Source: Phenylobacterium sp. J426
GTDB taxonomy: Bacteria; Pseudomonadota; Alphaproteobacteria; Caulobacterales; Caulobacteraceae
Direction: 5' to 3'
Length of the DNA: 64,000 nucleotides
Assembly: GCF_024699945.1 (NCBI RefSeq)
Contig: NZ_JAJOMY010000003.1
Coordinates: 62,001 to 126,000, forward strand
A program made the position numbers and the translations under genes. The notes beneath the pieces were generated by a model. That model searched no databases. It worked only from the letters and a program-made list of their open reading frames with translations, and was not told where the DNA came from. Below are positions 16,223 to 25,155 of the stretch, piece by piece; within the stretch, counting starts at the first letter, position 1; each line of letters begins with the position of its first letter.

Positions 16223-16632
16223 CCGCGGGCGCTCCGGATCAGCGCCAGGGCCCAGGGCTCGACGATAGGCTGCCAGATCAGAGCAAGCAGAACGAGGACG
16301 GTGGCCGCACCGAGCATGGCGATCCCCAGCCGTGATGGCGCAGCGCAGCTGCTATCGACCCGGCACGTCCGCGCCCGGCGCCAGGTGACGACCCAGCCCA
16401 CGCTGATCAAGGCCAGCGCCCCGAGCGTAAACCAGGTGCGCTGACCGGCGACCCAGCCCAGACCGCCCAGCCCAAGGCCAGCCAGCGCCAACGACATCGG
16501 TAGGACGCAGCATGCGGCCCAGGCGAAGACCGCTCCGGCCGCAGCGGCGACCGCCGCCCAGTTCAAGGCGGTCTCGGCGGGCTTGCCGCCCTGTCCTTCC
16601 CGTCGGACTCGAAGCCCGCTGCTTGCCGTCAC
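16219..16632 (-). CDS. merT: MerT-like mercuric ion transporter
   Basis: 137 residues from GTG at 16632. Three hydrophobic segments. The first carries the paired cysteines WAACCVLPMSLALAGLG expected of MerT, and the loop between segments two and three has CRVDSSC, the second cysteine pair. MerT moves Hg(II) from the periplasm to the cytoplasm. No merP or merA follows in this window, so the locus is not a complete mercury-reduction operon. Confidence 0.8.
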   Translation of the reverse strand: MTASSGLRVRREGQGGKPAETALNWAAVAAAAGAVFAWAACCVLPMSLALAGLGLGGLGWVAGQRTWFTLGALALISVGWVVTWRRARTCRVDSSCAAPSRLGIAMLGAATVLVLLALIWQPIVEPWALALIRSARG

Positions 16633-16669
16633 GCCGTCGTCTCCTGGTGCAATGACGACTAGGATGCCA

Positions 16670-16686
16670 TCTGTAGCGACTACAGA
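16670..16686. promoter_or_regulatory. MerR-type operator between merT and merR
   Basis: TCTGTAGCGACTACAGA is a 7+3+7 perfect dyad in the divergent promoter region, the layout expected for a MerR operator placed between -35 and -10 of the structural genes. Confidence 0.65.
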
Positions 16687-16716
16687 CTCAAGCCCTAATC
16701 GAAAGCCGCGCTCCCC

Positions 16717-17118
16717 ATGGCCGACCAGGCGATCCAGATCGGCGAGCTCTCACGCCGCACGGGCTGCAACATCGAGACGATCCGCTACTACGAGCGGATC
16801 GGCCTGATGCCGGCCCCGCCCCGGCGCGGCCGCTATCGCAGCTACGGTGGCGACGACGTGGGCCGCCTGGGCTTCGTGCGTCGGGCGCGGGAGCTGGGCT
16901 TCACGCTGGACGAGGTTCGCGCGTTGCTGGCGCTCGCCGCCGGCGGCCAGGCGTCCTGCGCGGAGGTCAGGGATCTCGCGGCCTCGCACCTGCAGGACGT
17001 GCGTGCGCGCATCGCCGACCTCAAGCGAATGGAGCGGGTCCTCGCCGGCTCGGTACGGGCCTGCGAGGCCGGTCAGGACCCAGGCTGCCCGCTGATCCAC
17101 GCGCTGTACGCCGCGTAA
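16717..17118 (+). CDS. merR: MerR, Hg(II)-responsive regulator
   Basis: 133 residues. Winged helix IQIGELSRRTGCNIETIRYY at the N-terminus, long dimerisation helix, and cysteines at the three positions used for mercury: ASCAEV, VRACEAG and PGCPLI. That C-C-C pattern separates Hg(II) MerR from other family members. Divergent from the merT operon across the dyad at 16670-16686, which it should repress and activate. Confidence 0.88.
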   Translation: MADQAIQIGELSRRTGCNIETIRYYERIGLMPAPPRRGRYRSYGGDDVGRLGFVRRARELGFTLDEVRALLALAAGGQASCAEVRDLAASHLQDVRARIADLKRMERVLAGSVRACEAGQDPGCPLIHALYAA

Positions 17119-17219
17119 GCGACGGCGACGCGGCCGGCGCCGCTCGCCATCGGTTTTTGCACAGCCTGGGGGGCGCCCCCCGCAGAGGGGGTAGGCGGAG
17201 ACGCCCGTGGCTCCGTCTC

Positions 17220-17241
17220 AGGGGGAGGCTTCCCCCTAAAA
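17220..17241. terminator. Hairpin downstream of merR
   Basis: GGGGGA/TCCCCC around a GGCT loop, followed by TAAAA rather than T. A second GC palindrome (GGGGGGCGCCCCCC) lies at about 17168-17181. Could terminate merR transcription; weak by sequence rules. Confidence 0.35.
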
Positions 17242-17312
17242 TCGCCGAATCCGGCATACCTTCAGCGCCGTCCATTTGCGATATGAACCCATTCGGCCGC
17301 GGGGGAAGCACG

Positions 17313-18207
17313 ATGTTCGAACTTGAGTCCGGCGTGGCCGCCGTCACGCTGGCGGATCCCGTCTGGCGCGGCCAACGCATCGTTTGGAAGGACCCCGCCA
17401 CCTGGCGTCCGATCCTCAAGGGCTGGCTTGCGGCCCGTGCGCGCCCGGACGGGCTGCAGCGGCTGGCCGCCGTAGGAGAGCAGGACCTCTGCTGGGACGA
17501 CAGCGATTGGCTCGACCTTCTCGCCGAGGAATTGACCACGTCGGTCGAGGCCGTCCAGGCGGAGCTGGCGAACGCTTTCGACGGCGTATCCTTACGCACC
17601 TACCACGGTTGTCGGGTTCCCGACGCGGGCGTGTTTTACCGCGAAGGGCTGAAGATCAACGATCCGGAGGCGCTGGCGGAGCAAGCCCGTCGCATCGTCG
17701 CCGGATCGGACGATCTCGCGTGGATGCGCCCCGACCTCGAGCAGATGATCGCCGAGTTCGACGACCGAAATCGGGACGAGGGGCGCGTTTACCTGTGCGC
17801 GGACGACCGGCCGCAGCTCGACGATATCGGGCATTACCTGCTCTATGGCAGCGAGTGGATTCAATGCCTGTTGGGCTGGGGGCGCCCATCGGGCGCTGCG
17901 CCAATACAGCGTTCCCACCATGGTAGAGGTAGATCTGCCTTTCCGATGGGCGACCTGGGCCACGCGGGAGGCGTTCGCACGCCATCTGCTGCAGGAGTGG
18001 ACGCGGCTGACCGCCAATGAACCGTCCTGGTCGCCGGCGTTGGACTTCTCCATCGTGCTCCACATCGATGTGCCCGCGACCTGCATCGTCGGCCATTACC
18101 ATCCGTCGGAGCTGAAGGACCCATTCCACGGCAAGCTTCGCCGTCTCACTGCGAATGTGCGATGCCCGGCCTGCGCAGATCAGGCACACGCCGCTCAGCC
18201 TGGATAA
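17313..18207 (+). CDS. Conserved-looking protein of unknown function, frameshifted
   Basis: About 297 residues from ATG at 17313 (MFELES, preceded by GGGGGAAG). An in-frame ATG at 17283 is an alternative. Mostly acidic with tryptophan-rich patches (LCWDDSDWLDLLAEE). The C-terminal part has HIDVPATCIVGHYHPSELKD and two cysteines near the end. An extra G near 17876-17880 splits it. No family recognised; codon pattern and intact halves support a real gene. Confidence 0.6.
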
Positions 18208-18640
18208 GTTATTGTAATTGCTAGGATATTTCCGATAAGATATATTGGGCGCGAACCGCGTGTAGCCGAATTCTACGCTCCGGCTGTCGCTGACTCAATA
18301 AGCTGCGACTCCGGCCTTGATTGGCGGTTCTCGCCGCTTTTCGGCGCAGATTGCGGCTTCCTGACTCCAAATCTGCGACGAGCCAGCCACTCAGCATCTC
18401 GCGGGGTCGGCGCCTCTTGTCGCTTGGCGAGATGGATCGAGGCTCCCGCTCATTCCGCCGTCTTGTCGGCCGCCTCTTGCGGAACCGGATTCGGGCGCCA
18501 ATGTGTAGCTCGCGGGACCGGGCCCCTCTGACGATCGATGGCGATCGTGATGTCGGACCGCACAGGTGCGCCTGGGGTCCGTGTCGCTCTCCCCCAAGCC
18601 CCCATGGGCCCCGGGCGCGCCTCCAAACGGAGGAGCACAC
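18208..18640. other. Intergenic and 5' leader of the ydcH-terC unit
   Basis: No convincing gene. The first part is relatively AT-rich. The last 120 bp before ydcH contain several short complementary GC blocks, so a structured leader is possible. Mn-responsive yybP-ykoY riboswitches often precede TerC/Alx genes, but the conserved riboswitch boxes could not be recognised by eye. Confidence 0.35.
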
Positions 18641-18835
18641 ATGATCGACCACAAAGTCTGGCGCTTGCGGAACCGGCATCGGGAGCTGGAGCGGATGATC
18701 CGCGACGAACAGCGCAGGCCCGAGCCGAACGCGGCGCTCATCCAGGACCTGAAGCGGCGCAAGCTGCAGGTGAAGGACGAGCTGTTCATGGCCGAAGCCG
18801 GTCTCGTGCCGGCCTCCATCCGCCCCAGCTACTGA
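18641..18835 (+). CDS. YdcH/DUF465-like small protein
   Basis: 64 residues preceded by GGAGGA. VWRLRNRHRELERMIRDEQ and LIQDLKRRKLQVKDEL are the two helices of the DUF465 (YdcH) fold. Function of the family is unknown. It lies 57 bp before terC and is probably cotranscribed. Confidence 0.75.
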   Translation: MIDHKVWRLRNRHRELERMIRDEQRRPEPNAALIQDLKRRKLQVKDELFMAEAGLVPASIRPSY

Positions 18836-18892
18836 CGAAAGCCCGGGAGGCGCGCCCGCGCGGCGCGTCCTCCCTTCGCTCCCGGATCCAAG

Positions 18893-19870
18893 ATGTTCGA
18901 CCCCCTCTCGGCGGCCGTGCTCGGCCAGCCGCTTTGGATGTGGCTGGCGTTCGCCGGCCTCGTCGTCACCCTGCTCGCCCTCGACCTGGGCGTGCTCCAC
19001 CGCGACAACCACGAGATCGGGGTGCGCGAGAGCCTGCTGCTCTCGGGCGGCTACCTGGCGCTCGGCCTGGGCTTCGGCGCCTGGGTGTGGAGCCAACTCG
19101 GCGCGCAGGCCGGCGTCGAGTACGTCACCGGCTTCCTGATCGAGAAGAGCCTGGCGCTCGACAACGTCTTCGTCATCGCGACGATCTTCGCGGCCTTCGC
19201 CGTGCCCCGCGCCTACCAGCACCGCGTGCTGTTCTGGGGCGTGCTGGGGGTGATCGTGCTGCGCGGCGTGATGATCGGCTTCGGCGCGGCGCTGGTCGCC
19301 AGTTTCTCGTGGGTGCTGTGGATCTTTGCCGCCTTCCTGATCGTGATGGGGGTGAAGATGTTCTTCGCCGACGGGACGCCCAAGGACCCGCACGAGAGCC
19401 CCGTCTATCGCTGGCTGGCCGGGCATATCCGGCTGACCGACCGCTTCCATGGCCATCGCTTCTTCGTGAAGCAGCCCGGCCGCGACGGGCAGCTGGTCTG
19501 GTTCGCGACACCACTATTCATGGCGCTGGTTATGGTGGAGCTGGCGGACGTGGTGTTCGCGGTGGACTCGGTGCCCGCGATCTTCTCGATCACCACCGAC
19601 CCCTACATCGTGTACACCTCCAACATCTTCGCGATCCTGGGCCTGCGGGCGCTGTACTTCGCCCTGGCGGCGGTGGTGGCGCGGTTCGCCTATCTGAAGC
19701 AGGCGCTGGCGGCGCTCTTGGTATTCATCGGCGGCAAGGTGTTCTTCGCCGAAGCCATGGGCTGGGAGAAGTTCCCGGCGCCCGTCTCGCTGGCCGTCAC
19801 CGCGGCGCTGCTGGCGAGCGGCATCGGCTGGTCGCTGTGGAAGACGCGCGGACCAGGTGTCCGCCACTGA
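18893..19870 (+). CDS. TerC/Alx-family membrane protein
   Basis: 325 residues with about nine hydrophobic segments. Family motifs FLIEKSLALDNVFVIATIF and VELADVVFAVDSVPAIFSIT contain the membrane acidic residues used in metal binding. Members export manganese or contribute to tellurite resistance; the length and the DNVFV and DSVPA motifs favour the Alx/TerC exporter type. Intact. No other tellurite genes are nearby, so a manganese role is more likely. Confidence 0.88.
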   Translation: MFDPLSAAVLGQPLWMWLAFAGLVVTLLALDLGVLHRDNHEIGVRESLLLSGGYLALGLGFGAWVWSQLGAQAGVEYVTGFLIEKSLALDNVFVIATIFAAFAVPRAYQHRVLFWGVLGVIVLRGVMIGFGAALVASFSWVLWIFAAFLIVMGVKMFFADGTPKDPHESPVYRWLAGHIRLTDRFHGHRFFVKQPGRDGQLVWFATPLFMALVMVELADVVFAVDSVPAIFSITTDPYIVYTSNIFAILGLRALYFALAAVVARFAYLKQALAALLVFIGGKVFFAEAMGWEKFPAPVSLAVTAALLASGIGWSLWKTRGPGVRH

Positions 19871-19920
19871 GTATTGTCCGCCGCGCAGTAACACCGGGCT
19901 CCGAACTCTGACGCACGTGC

Positions 19921-19948
19921 GAGAGCGGACCCTCGCAGGTCCGCTCTC
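19921..19948. terminator. Strong hairpin, bidirectional terminator
   Basis: GAGAGCGGACC and GGTCCGCTCTC form a perfect 11-bp stem with a six-base loop, between terC and the convergent small gene at 19989. No T run follows. Confidence 0.5.
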
Positions 19949-19988
19949 AACCTAAGCGGAAGTGGGCTTCGCCTCCCCCGCGTGTGAC

Positions 19989-20213
19989 CTAGTTCAGCTT
20001 CCGCTCCTCCGCATCACGGAACGGTTTGCTTGGCGCGGCCGGCTCCCCATCGAATATCCAGACCTGGCGGTCAGCCTGCCATAGCTCGGCAGCCTGGCCC
20101 TCGCGCTGAGCTTCGGCCCACGCCATCGCCTCGCGATCATTCTCGGCTTCGAACGCATCGCTTCCGGCAAAACGCCCCGCGGCGTCGACCAAGTACAAGC
20201 GGTAGGCGGACAC
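19989..20213 (-). CDS. Small ELW-family protein, member 1
   Basis: 74 residues. Shares the plan of at least three other small genes in this window: an aromatic N-terminus (YRLYLVDAAGRF), an alanine-rich helix (DREAMAWAEAQREG) and a strand with an ELW motif (AAELWQADRQVWIF). Compact alpha-beta fold predicted. Function unknown. Confidence 0.65.
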   Translation of the reverse strand: MSAYRLYLVDAAGRFAGSDAFEAENDREAMAWAEAQREGQAAELWQADRQVWIFDGEPAAPSKPFRDAEERKLN

Positions 20214-20445
20214 AGATTACCTCCGTCGAAGAAGGGCGGCTCCCGCTGGCGCGCCCTCACTTTGGGGCAGCTATCACCGGCGGCAGGGTGCGGTTGTCAG
20301 GAACCCGACAGCGTGATGGCGACATCGAAGCCGCACCCCAAACCGTCCGAGGGCTCGGCCGCCGCCAAGCTTCCTTCTGTCGCTGTCGAGCCCCGTGCGG
20401 GCCCCGCGCGCCCGACCTATATTGCTGACTTTCGGGGGATTTCCG

Positions 20446-20658
20446 ATGCGGACGTTTAGAGCCTATCTTCTTGATCCCTCTGGCCGGATCACCTGGGGCG
20501 AGTGGATCGAAGCCCGGGATCTTCCCGAAGCGGAGGCGAAGGCGCGCGAACTGTGCGATGCCGGCTCGCCGATCGTCGAATTGTGGGAGGGCGTGAAACC
20601 GCTGTCCCAGGTGCCGTGTAACGAAGACGCTCCGCCACGGCGGCTGGTCAACTCCTAA
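20446..20658 (+). CDS. Small ELW-family protein, member 2
   Basis: 70 residues. FRAYLLDPSGRITWGEWIEA, then AEAKARELCDAG and IVELWEGVKPLS. Closest in plan to the gene interrupted by the IS21 element at 58.6-61.2 kb, with which it shares ARELCD and VELW. Confidence 0.65.
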   Translation: MRTFRAYLLDPSGRITWGEWIEARDLPEAEAKARELCDAGSPIVELWEGVKPLSQVPCNEDAPPRRLVNS

Positions 20659-20810
20659 GCTCTCCGGTCCGGCCGTCTGCGCGACGCCCGATTGCGGCCG
20701 CCGCCAGCGAACCTCGTGAGATCATCGCGCCCTTCCCTTGCCGGAACGGGCAGCGCGTGCGGCGCCTCCGCTGGCCTTCGCCTGGTTGAACGCGTCCGCC
20801 GTCTCGCCGG

Positions 20811-21026
20811 TTAATTGGCCAGCTTCAGTTCGAAGATCCGCACCAATCTGTCCCCGCGCCACAGCTCCCGGCGTTGGGCGCTGTCCTTGTGCTGCACCAA
20901 CGCGATCGCGGCGTCGTCATCTAGCGCTTCGATGTCTTCACGCGCTTGGATACGACCAGAGAGCGTCGTGTAATAGAGCCGATAGAGCTTTTGCGGGCCG
21001 GTCTGCGGAGCTCTATCTCCGCTCAA
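20811..21026 (-). CDS. Small ELW-family protein, member 3
   Basis: 71 residues. KLYRLYYTTLSGRIQARED, helical middle, RRELWRGDRLVRIFEL. The TTG start overlaps the TGA of the upstream gene (TTGA), so translation is coupled. Function unknown. Confidence 0.6.
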   Translation of the reverse strand: MSGDRAPQTGPQKLYRLYYTTLSGRIQAREDIEALDDDAAIALVQHKDSAQRRELWRGDRLVRIFELKLAN

Positions 21027-21265
21027 GACGTCTCCAGCTCACCACGCGGGCGAACGACCGCTTCCGCAGGCGTGACTTCGCCGATCCGGTCCCCATCGAG
21101 CCAAACCTCGGCGGAGGCGCAGCTCGGATGCTGATGGAGCCATCTTGCGGCCGCGCTCAGGGCGCCCTCACGGTCCGGGGCCGCGATGAAGTGAACGACC
21201 GGGATGGCGCCATCCTGCCGGACGCCGCAGACGGTATAGAGTTGTTCGTCCCGCAAGTTCGCCAT
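21023..21265 (-). CDS. Small protein related in plan to the ELW family
   Basis: 80 residues: LYTVCGVRQDGAIPVVHFIA, an alanine-rich helix, and SAEVWLDGDRIGEV in place of ELW. Coupled to member 3 downstream. Its overlap and similar layout suggest the two were once duplicated. Confidence 0.55.
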   Translation of the reverse strand: MANLRDEQLYTVCGVRQDGAIPVVHFIAAPDREGALSAAARWLHQHPSCASAEVWLDGDRIGEVTPAEAVVRPRGELETS

Positions 21266-21424
21266 GAACTCACTTTACCCAGTCTCGACCCATCTTGTTG
21301 TCGTGTTGCCGACAAGGTGGCCACTCTTCCCGCGGCATTCAGCCTTCCCTGGCCTATCAAAACGCAACAATTGTGGGGAGGTGGTCGTTCAACCCGCGCC
21401 TGATGCAATGGAAGGGACCTGCCG

Positions 21425-21619
21425 ATGGCGGACACACGGGCCTATGACAAGCCGCTCGAGGTCGAGGTGGTGGATGGGGAGGTTGTCGTCCGCGCCACAG
21501 ATGGGCCGATGGGCATTTCTCTCACGCCTGACGCGGCTGCGGCGACCGCCCAGGAACTCGCGCGGGCTGCCGACCTCGCAGCCGATCACGCCTCGCAGAC
21601 GGGCGCGTTTCGGGACTGA
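21425..21619 (+). CDS. Small protein of unknown function
   Basis: 64 residues after GGAAGGGA. LEVEVVDGEVVVRATDGPM followed by a helix LTPDAAAATAQELARAADLA. Beta-rich start, helical end. Its 3' end overlaps the convergent Crp/Fnr gene by 34 bp. Confidence 0.55.
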   Translation: MADTRAYDKPLEVEVVDGEVVVRATDGPMGISLTPDAAAATAQELARAADLAADHASQTGAFRD

Positions 21620-22299
21620 ATCTCTCGCCGTGAAAAGGCGAGCGTTTCGCGACAGCTGCAGGCGGCCTCTTCCAGTCGTTCATAGTCGACAACTTCAAGC
21701 GGACCGCGGCCGCTGCGGATGAGGCCGGCGCGCTGAAGCGCCGAGACCGACGCCGCGATGGTTGTGCGCTGCACGCCCAGCAATTGGGCCAGAGCTTCCT
21801 GCGTGATGGGCAACTGTAACGAGCGGCTCTTGTCGCAGGCGTCCACCAGGGTCCGCGCCAATCGATTGTCGACGGTATGGAGCGCGTTGCAGGCGACATT
21901 CTGGCGCGCCTCCGCCAAGAGCGTCTCCATGTATTTGTGAACGGCGGTCCTCAGGCCGGGGCTCGCCTCGTGCAGGGCGCGGTATACGGCTGCGGGGCAT
22001 TGCCACACCTTGCCGCCGATCTGCACCATAGCGCGGCAATGGTTCTGCCGGCTGCCGCAGGCTTCGAATATGCCGACGGCGCCTTCAGCGCCCAATAGGG
22101 CGACGTTGACCCCCTCGCCTGCGACCGTCTCCACTCCCAGCACCAGCACCGCGGTGAGTGGAAACTGCACAAGTTCGACGTCTTCACCTGAGCGTTGCAG
22201 CACCTGCCCGCGCTCGAGCTGGGCCGCAGCGCCCCGCCCCCTGAACTGCTCCCAGACTTTCGCTTCCACGCTCGCGAGCAGCGCGTTCGATGTCGGCAT
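21586..22299 (-). CDS. Crp/Fnr-family transcriptional regulator
   Basis: 237 residues, intact. Cyclic-nucleotide-binding-like beta-barrel, dimer helix and a C-terminal winged helix (TQEALAQLLGVQRTTIAASV, then SALQRAGLIRSGRG). A CSCRE cysteine pair near the end is not in the place used by Fnr for an iron-sulphur cluster. Effector unknown. Resembles the regulator at 55066-55869, which has the same LGVQRTT recognition helix. Confidence 0.85.
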   Translation of the reverse strand: MPTSNALLASVEAKVWEQFRGRGAAAQLERGQVLQRSGEDVELVQFPLTAVLVLGVETVAGEGVNVALLGAEGAVGIFEACGSRQNHCRAMVQIGGKVWQCPAAVYRALHEASPGLRTAVHKYMETLLAEARQNVACNALHTVDNRLARTLVDACDKSRSLQLPITQEALAQLLGVQRTTIAASVSALQRAGLIRSGRGPLEVVDYERLEEAACSCRETLAFSRREIQSRNAPVCEA

Positions 22300-22651
22300 G
22301 ATTGGTACGATCGTCCCACTCTGACGCCGCCCCCGGCGCTTTTGGGTAGCTCTACCCCCGTCGGGCGAACGGCGCTGTAGTCTTCCCGACAGCGTTTGAT
22401 CATCTGACGATTTCGCGTCGTTCTTTCCAAGGTCCGCGGAGAGAAAACGATGTTCTTCCGCCCTTAGGGCGCAACGCCCAACCGTGGGGGAAGGTTGGTG
22501 TCGGCCTGGATGTCAGCAACGGCCATGAGGCGGCAGCTGGCGGACCCAGGGCCGGTTGTCTGGAGGGGATCCCCGCGCCAGGCACGCGACGCCGAGCTCT
22601 GGCTCAGGCGTTTGGACGGCGATCTCTAGGCATATCTTCGCGGAACTGACC
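22300..22651. other. Intergenic, no gene seen
   Basis: Upstream of the Crp/Fnr gene and downstream of the response regulator. Probably holds the Crp/Fnr promoter; no clear boxes. Confidence 0.4.
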
Positions 22652-23149
22652 CTAGCTGGCGCCGTTTTCGCCGACGAGCGCGTGAAGCTCCGTTGCGAGT
22701 TGCGCAACGGTGAAAGGCTTCTCGACGAACTTCGCCGCGGGCACGCCGTTGGCCTCGACCAACGCGCCGCTGGTCTCACCGCTCACGAACACCACTGGTA
22801 ACCCCGGTTCGATGGTCCTTCCGAACCGCGCCACATCGAAGCCGGTGACGCCTCGGCCGAGGTTCACGTCGACGATCATGCAGGTGAAGTCTTGCCCGCC
22901 ACGAAGGACGGCGAAGGCTTCATCGTCCCTCTGGACGCAGACAGGTTCGAAGCTCTCGGCTTCGAGTATATCGGAGAGCAGCTCGCAGACGTGCTGCTCG
23001 TCGTCGACAACGAGGATGGCGTGTCGGGATGGGGAATCGGTGCGGGCTCGGTCATCAAGAGGCGGCGGATCAGATGAGGCACAAACAGCCCGCCCCAGAG
23101 CTATGTTCCTGCTGTAGGCCGCCGGATGCGGTCCGGCAAGGTCCTCCAT
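22652..23149 (-). CDS. Single-domain response regulator
   Basis: Up to 165 residues; the receiver domain starts near residue 42 (HAILVVDDEQHVCELLSDIL). The phospho-acceptor is in CMIVDVNLG, the switch residue in VVFVSGE and the lysine in KFVEKPF. No output domain, so CheY-like. The first 40 residues look unstructured and the true start is uncertain. No kinase is adjacent. Confidence 0.8.
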   Translation of the reverse strand: MEDLAGPHPAAYSRNIALGRAVCASSDPPPLDDRARTDSPSRHAILVVDDEQHVCELLSDILEAESFEPVCVQRDDEAFAVLRGGQDFTCMIVDVNLGRGVTGFDVARFGRTIEPGLPVVFVSGETSGALVEANGVPAAKFVEKPFTVAQLATELHALVGENGAS

Positions 23150-23255
23150 ATCGGGAAGCCGGCGGCGGCGGGCCGGGTGCTTCCGTCCGCTGTGGCGGCG
23201 CCCACCATGGCAAACGCATTCCGCGACGACGGAGATGACCGCTGCCGCAGGCGAC

Positions 23256-23438
23256 CTACTTCGGGTTCCGTTCGCTCCGACGCTGCCTTGCTTGCTCGAC
23301 TTGCAAGAGCGGCTTCTGTGTTGCGAGGCTACGCCAGATTTCAGCGATCTTCAGGAAGTCAGCACGCTCTGAAGCATTGCGCGCGAACTTCGCCAGCCGC
23401 TCTGCCTCTTCAGCACGCTCAAGATACTCGTTCTGCAT
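23256..23438 (-). CDS. Small YLERA-family helical protein, member 1
   Basis: 60 residues from ATG at 23438: MQNEYLERAEEAERLAKFA, then RADFLKIAEIWRSLA. The plan of a YLERA-type helix, a leucine-IA-W-LA helix and a polar tail recurs at 47090 and 53028. Function unknown. Confidence 0.6.
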   Translation of the reverse strand: MQNEYLERAEEAERLAKFARNASERADFLKIAEIWRSLATQKPLLQVEQARQRRSERNPK

Positions 23439-23653
23439 TGCGCTCCCCCTGCTCGGGGTGAGCAGCACGTGACTGTTTGCACGTTAAAGTCGGATCAGGC
23501 CGTATAGTGCGGTGATCGTCCTACAGCCATCCCTAGCCACGCGAGAGGGGCCAACCCCGCGCTATTGCTCAGGATGCTCACCAACGCTTTCGAAGCACGG
23601 TCAGTTGCCGGCGCCTTTGAGCGCCCCTGCATTGTCGATGTTCCCAAGTACTC
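23439..23653. other. Intergenic, no gene seen
   Basis: No coherent frame. It lies between the small helical gene and the hypothetical gene at the left of the tni module; a transposon end could be here but no inverted repeat was recognised. Confidence 0.4.
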
Positions 23654-24025
23654 TCAGGCAGCGCGCGCGATGTGCGCTTCGCCCATGTGGATCAGGATTG
23701 CGGTGTAGACGATGTCGCTGATCACCATGTCGCGTTCGTCCGCCAATTCCCGGACGCGGCCGACGACAGGCTGCACCAGCGCGAGCGTCACGGACGGCGA
23801 AGATGTCGGACCGGTCAGCAGGTACTTCCGGAAGCCGTCAGCCTCTTCGTCCAGGAACCGCTCAAGGACGGCAGCGTAGTGGTCGGCCACGGTCTTGCCG
23901 GCGAGCCTGGCCTCGCCTTTCATACGCTTGTGCGCCCAGCGGGGCAGACGCATCGACAGGTTCGTCCGCTGGACGTACTGCGGGGCCGCGTCGCTCTGGC
24001 CGATCTCGTGTTCCATCGATCCCAT
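23654..24025 (-). CDS. Hypothetical protein left of the tni module
   Basis: About 123 residues. LSMRLPRWAHKRMKGEARLA followed by helices suggests a ribbon-helix-helix-like start, then FRKYLLTGP and ELADERDMVISDIVYTAIL. May be a DNA-binding protein; not recognised. The ATGs at 24025 and 24016 are both possible. Confidence 0.5.
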   Translation of the reverse strand: MGSMEHEIGQSDAAPQYVQRTNLSMRLPRWAHKRMKGEARLAGKTVADHYAAVLERFLDEEADGFRKYLLTGPTSSPSVTLALVQPVVGRVRELADERDMVISDIVYTAILIHMGEAHIARAA

Positions 24026-24100
24026 CGACCTCCAACTCGCAAATCAGAGAATCGCCCATGGCGGACTCCCCGTCCAGTCGGTTGTCAACGCGAGGATTCG

Positions 24101-24517
24101 TCATGCAAAGCCGGAGAACGCCGCGACAGTGGCGGCGGCCCGCCACCGGGCCTCGCTGTGAGGCGACCAATGCTCCGCCCGAGCGCCCATGAGGTGGAAC
24201 GACGTCACGGGCAACGCCAGCGCGACCAGGATGAGCGGATCGAGCGAGGCGTACGTGAGGGCGCGTTGGCGCGCCTTGGGCACGCTGAGCCTGGCGCACT
24301 CTTCCACCCATTGGGCCAGCGCGGGATCGGGTGTGGGCGGACAGCCGGGCGCGCCCACGATCCTCATGGCCGCGCGAACGTGGGAGAGCCGAGCCGGGGT
24401 GGAAATCTCGTAGGCGGCTGCGGTTGGCAGTTCGGGTGAGCCGCCGCGCGTGGAGACCTGCCCCCACCGCATTTCCAGGCCCGAGATCAGAGGTCCCCGC
24501 CCCATGCAGATGTTCAT
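24101..24517 (-). CDS. Protein coupled to tniQ, unknown function
   Basis: 138 residues. Its ATG overlaps the tniQ stop (ATGA), so it is read from the same transcript as tniA-tniB-tniQ. AQWVEECARLSVPKARQRAL and a hydrophobic DPLILVALALPVTSFHL are the only clear features. Because of the coupling it is probably part of the transposition module rather than cargo. Confidence 0.55.
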   Translation of the reverse strand: MNICMGRGPLISGLEMRWGQVSTRGGSPELPTAAAYEISTPARLSHVRAAMRIVGAPGCPPTPDPALAQWVEECARLSVPKARQRALTYASLDPLILVALALPVTSFHLMGARAEHWSPHSEARWRAAATVAAFSGFA

Positions 24518-25155
24518 CTGGGTGCAAGGGCGTCGACCACGTCGAGCACTTCGAGGGTCCAGACGCGGAGGAGGTCCTGCGCAGCGGGCGAGCGCGACCC
24601 GATCAGCGCGGCGGCCGCTTCGCCGAGACGCAGCTCCTCCGGCTGCATGCGGGCGATGTTCAGGTCCAGGGGTTCGGAAGCGTGGGTCCAGCCCTCATTC
24701 GTCGGGTCGCCGACTAGATCCACGCCGGCTTGGCCGTGGGGCACGAGGGGCTCCCGATGCGTCGGACAGCAGGTCGCCAAAGGGTGTGTCCAGTTCACCC
24801 GCACGTGGGGCGGGCGCTCCATCGCCGCGTCTTCTTCCAGGCAGGACCGACAGACAGTCCAAGGGAGCGGGACCGGCATCCCTGCCGGCGCGGCCGATCT
24901 GAGGAACGCTGGGTGCACCATCCCCTCTAGGTCGGCGATGCTGCGGCCCGTGCGCGCCGCGACATGGGCGAGCACGACCCGATCCGGGTTGCGATCAGGC
25001 TCGTGGATCGACACCCCTATCTCCCAGCCGACCTCGTGCAGGGAGAGCAGCTGTCGATGCGCGATCCGCACCAGCCAGGACGACAGCACCTCGCCGGGCA
25101 CGGGCTCTACAAGCGGAAGGGCCAGGGTCGGCGCAATGGGAGCCTCAAAGCCCAT
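24514..25155 (-). CDS. tniQ: TniQ-family transposition protein, short
   Basis: 213 residues. TniQ signature EPVPGEVLSSWLVRIAHRQL and the zinc-binding CRSCLEEDA with a later TCCPTHREPLV. Typical TniQ/TnsD proteins are longer, so it lacks the C-terminal DNA-binding part. It overlaps tniB by 11 bp. In Tn5053-like elements TniQ helps select targets. Confidence 0.88.
   Translation of the reverse strand: MGFEAPIAPTLALPLVEPVPGEVLSSWLVRIAHRQLLSLHEVGWEIGVSIHEPDRNPDRVVLAHVAARTGRSIADLEGMVHPAFLRSAAPAGMPVPLPWTVCRSCLEEDAAMERPPHVRVNWTHPLATCCPTHREPLVPHGQAGVDLVGDPTNEGWTHASEPLDLNIARMQPEELRLGEAAAALIGSRSPAAQDLLRVWTLEVLDVVDALAPR

Noticed and set aside
18500..18640. Mn riboswitch (yybP-ykoY) before ydcH-terC
   Set aside because: The position is right for TerC/Alx, but the conserved loop boxes could not be matched by eye. 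An Infernal search with the yybP-ykoY model would decide.
18221..19456. 411-codon open frame opposite terC
   Set aside because: High GC gives long antisense frames; histidine- and glutamate-rich content is the mirror of the TerC coding strand, which has clear family motifs.
18893..19870. Tellurite-resistance operon
   Set aside because: Only a TerC/Alx protein is present; no TerD/TerB or other ter genes are nearby, so a manganese or general role is preferred.
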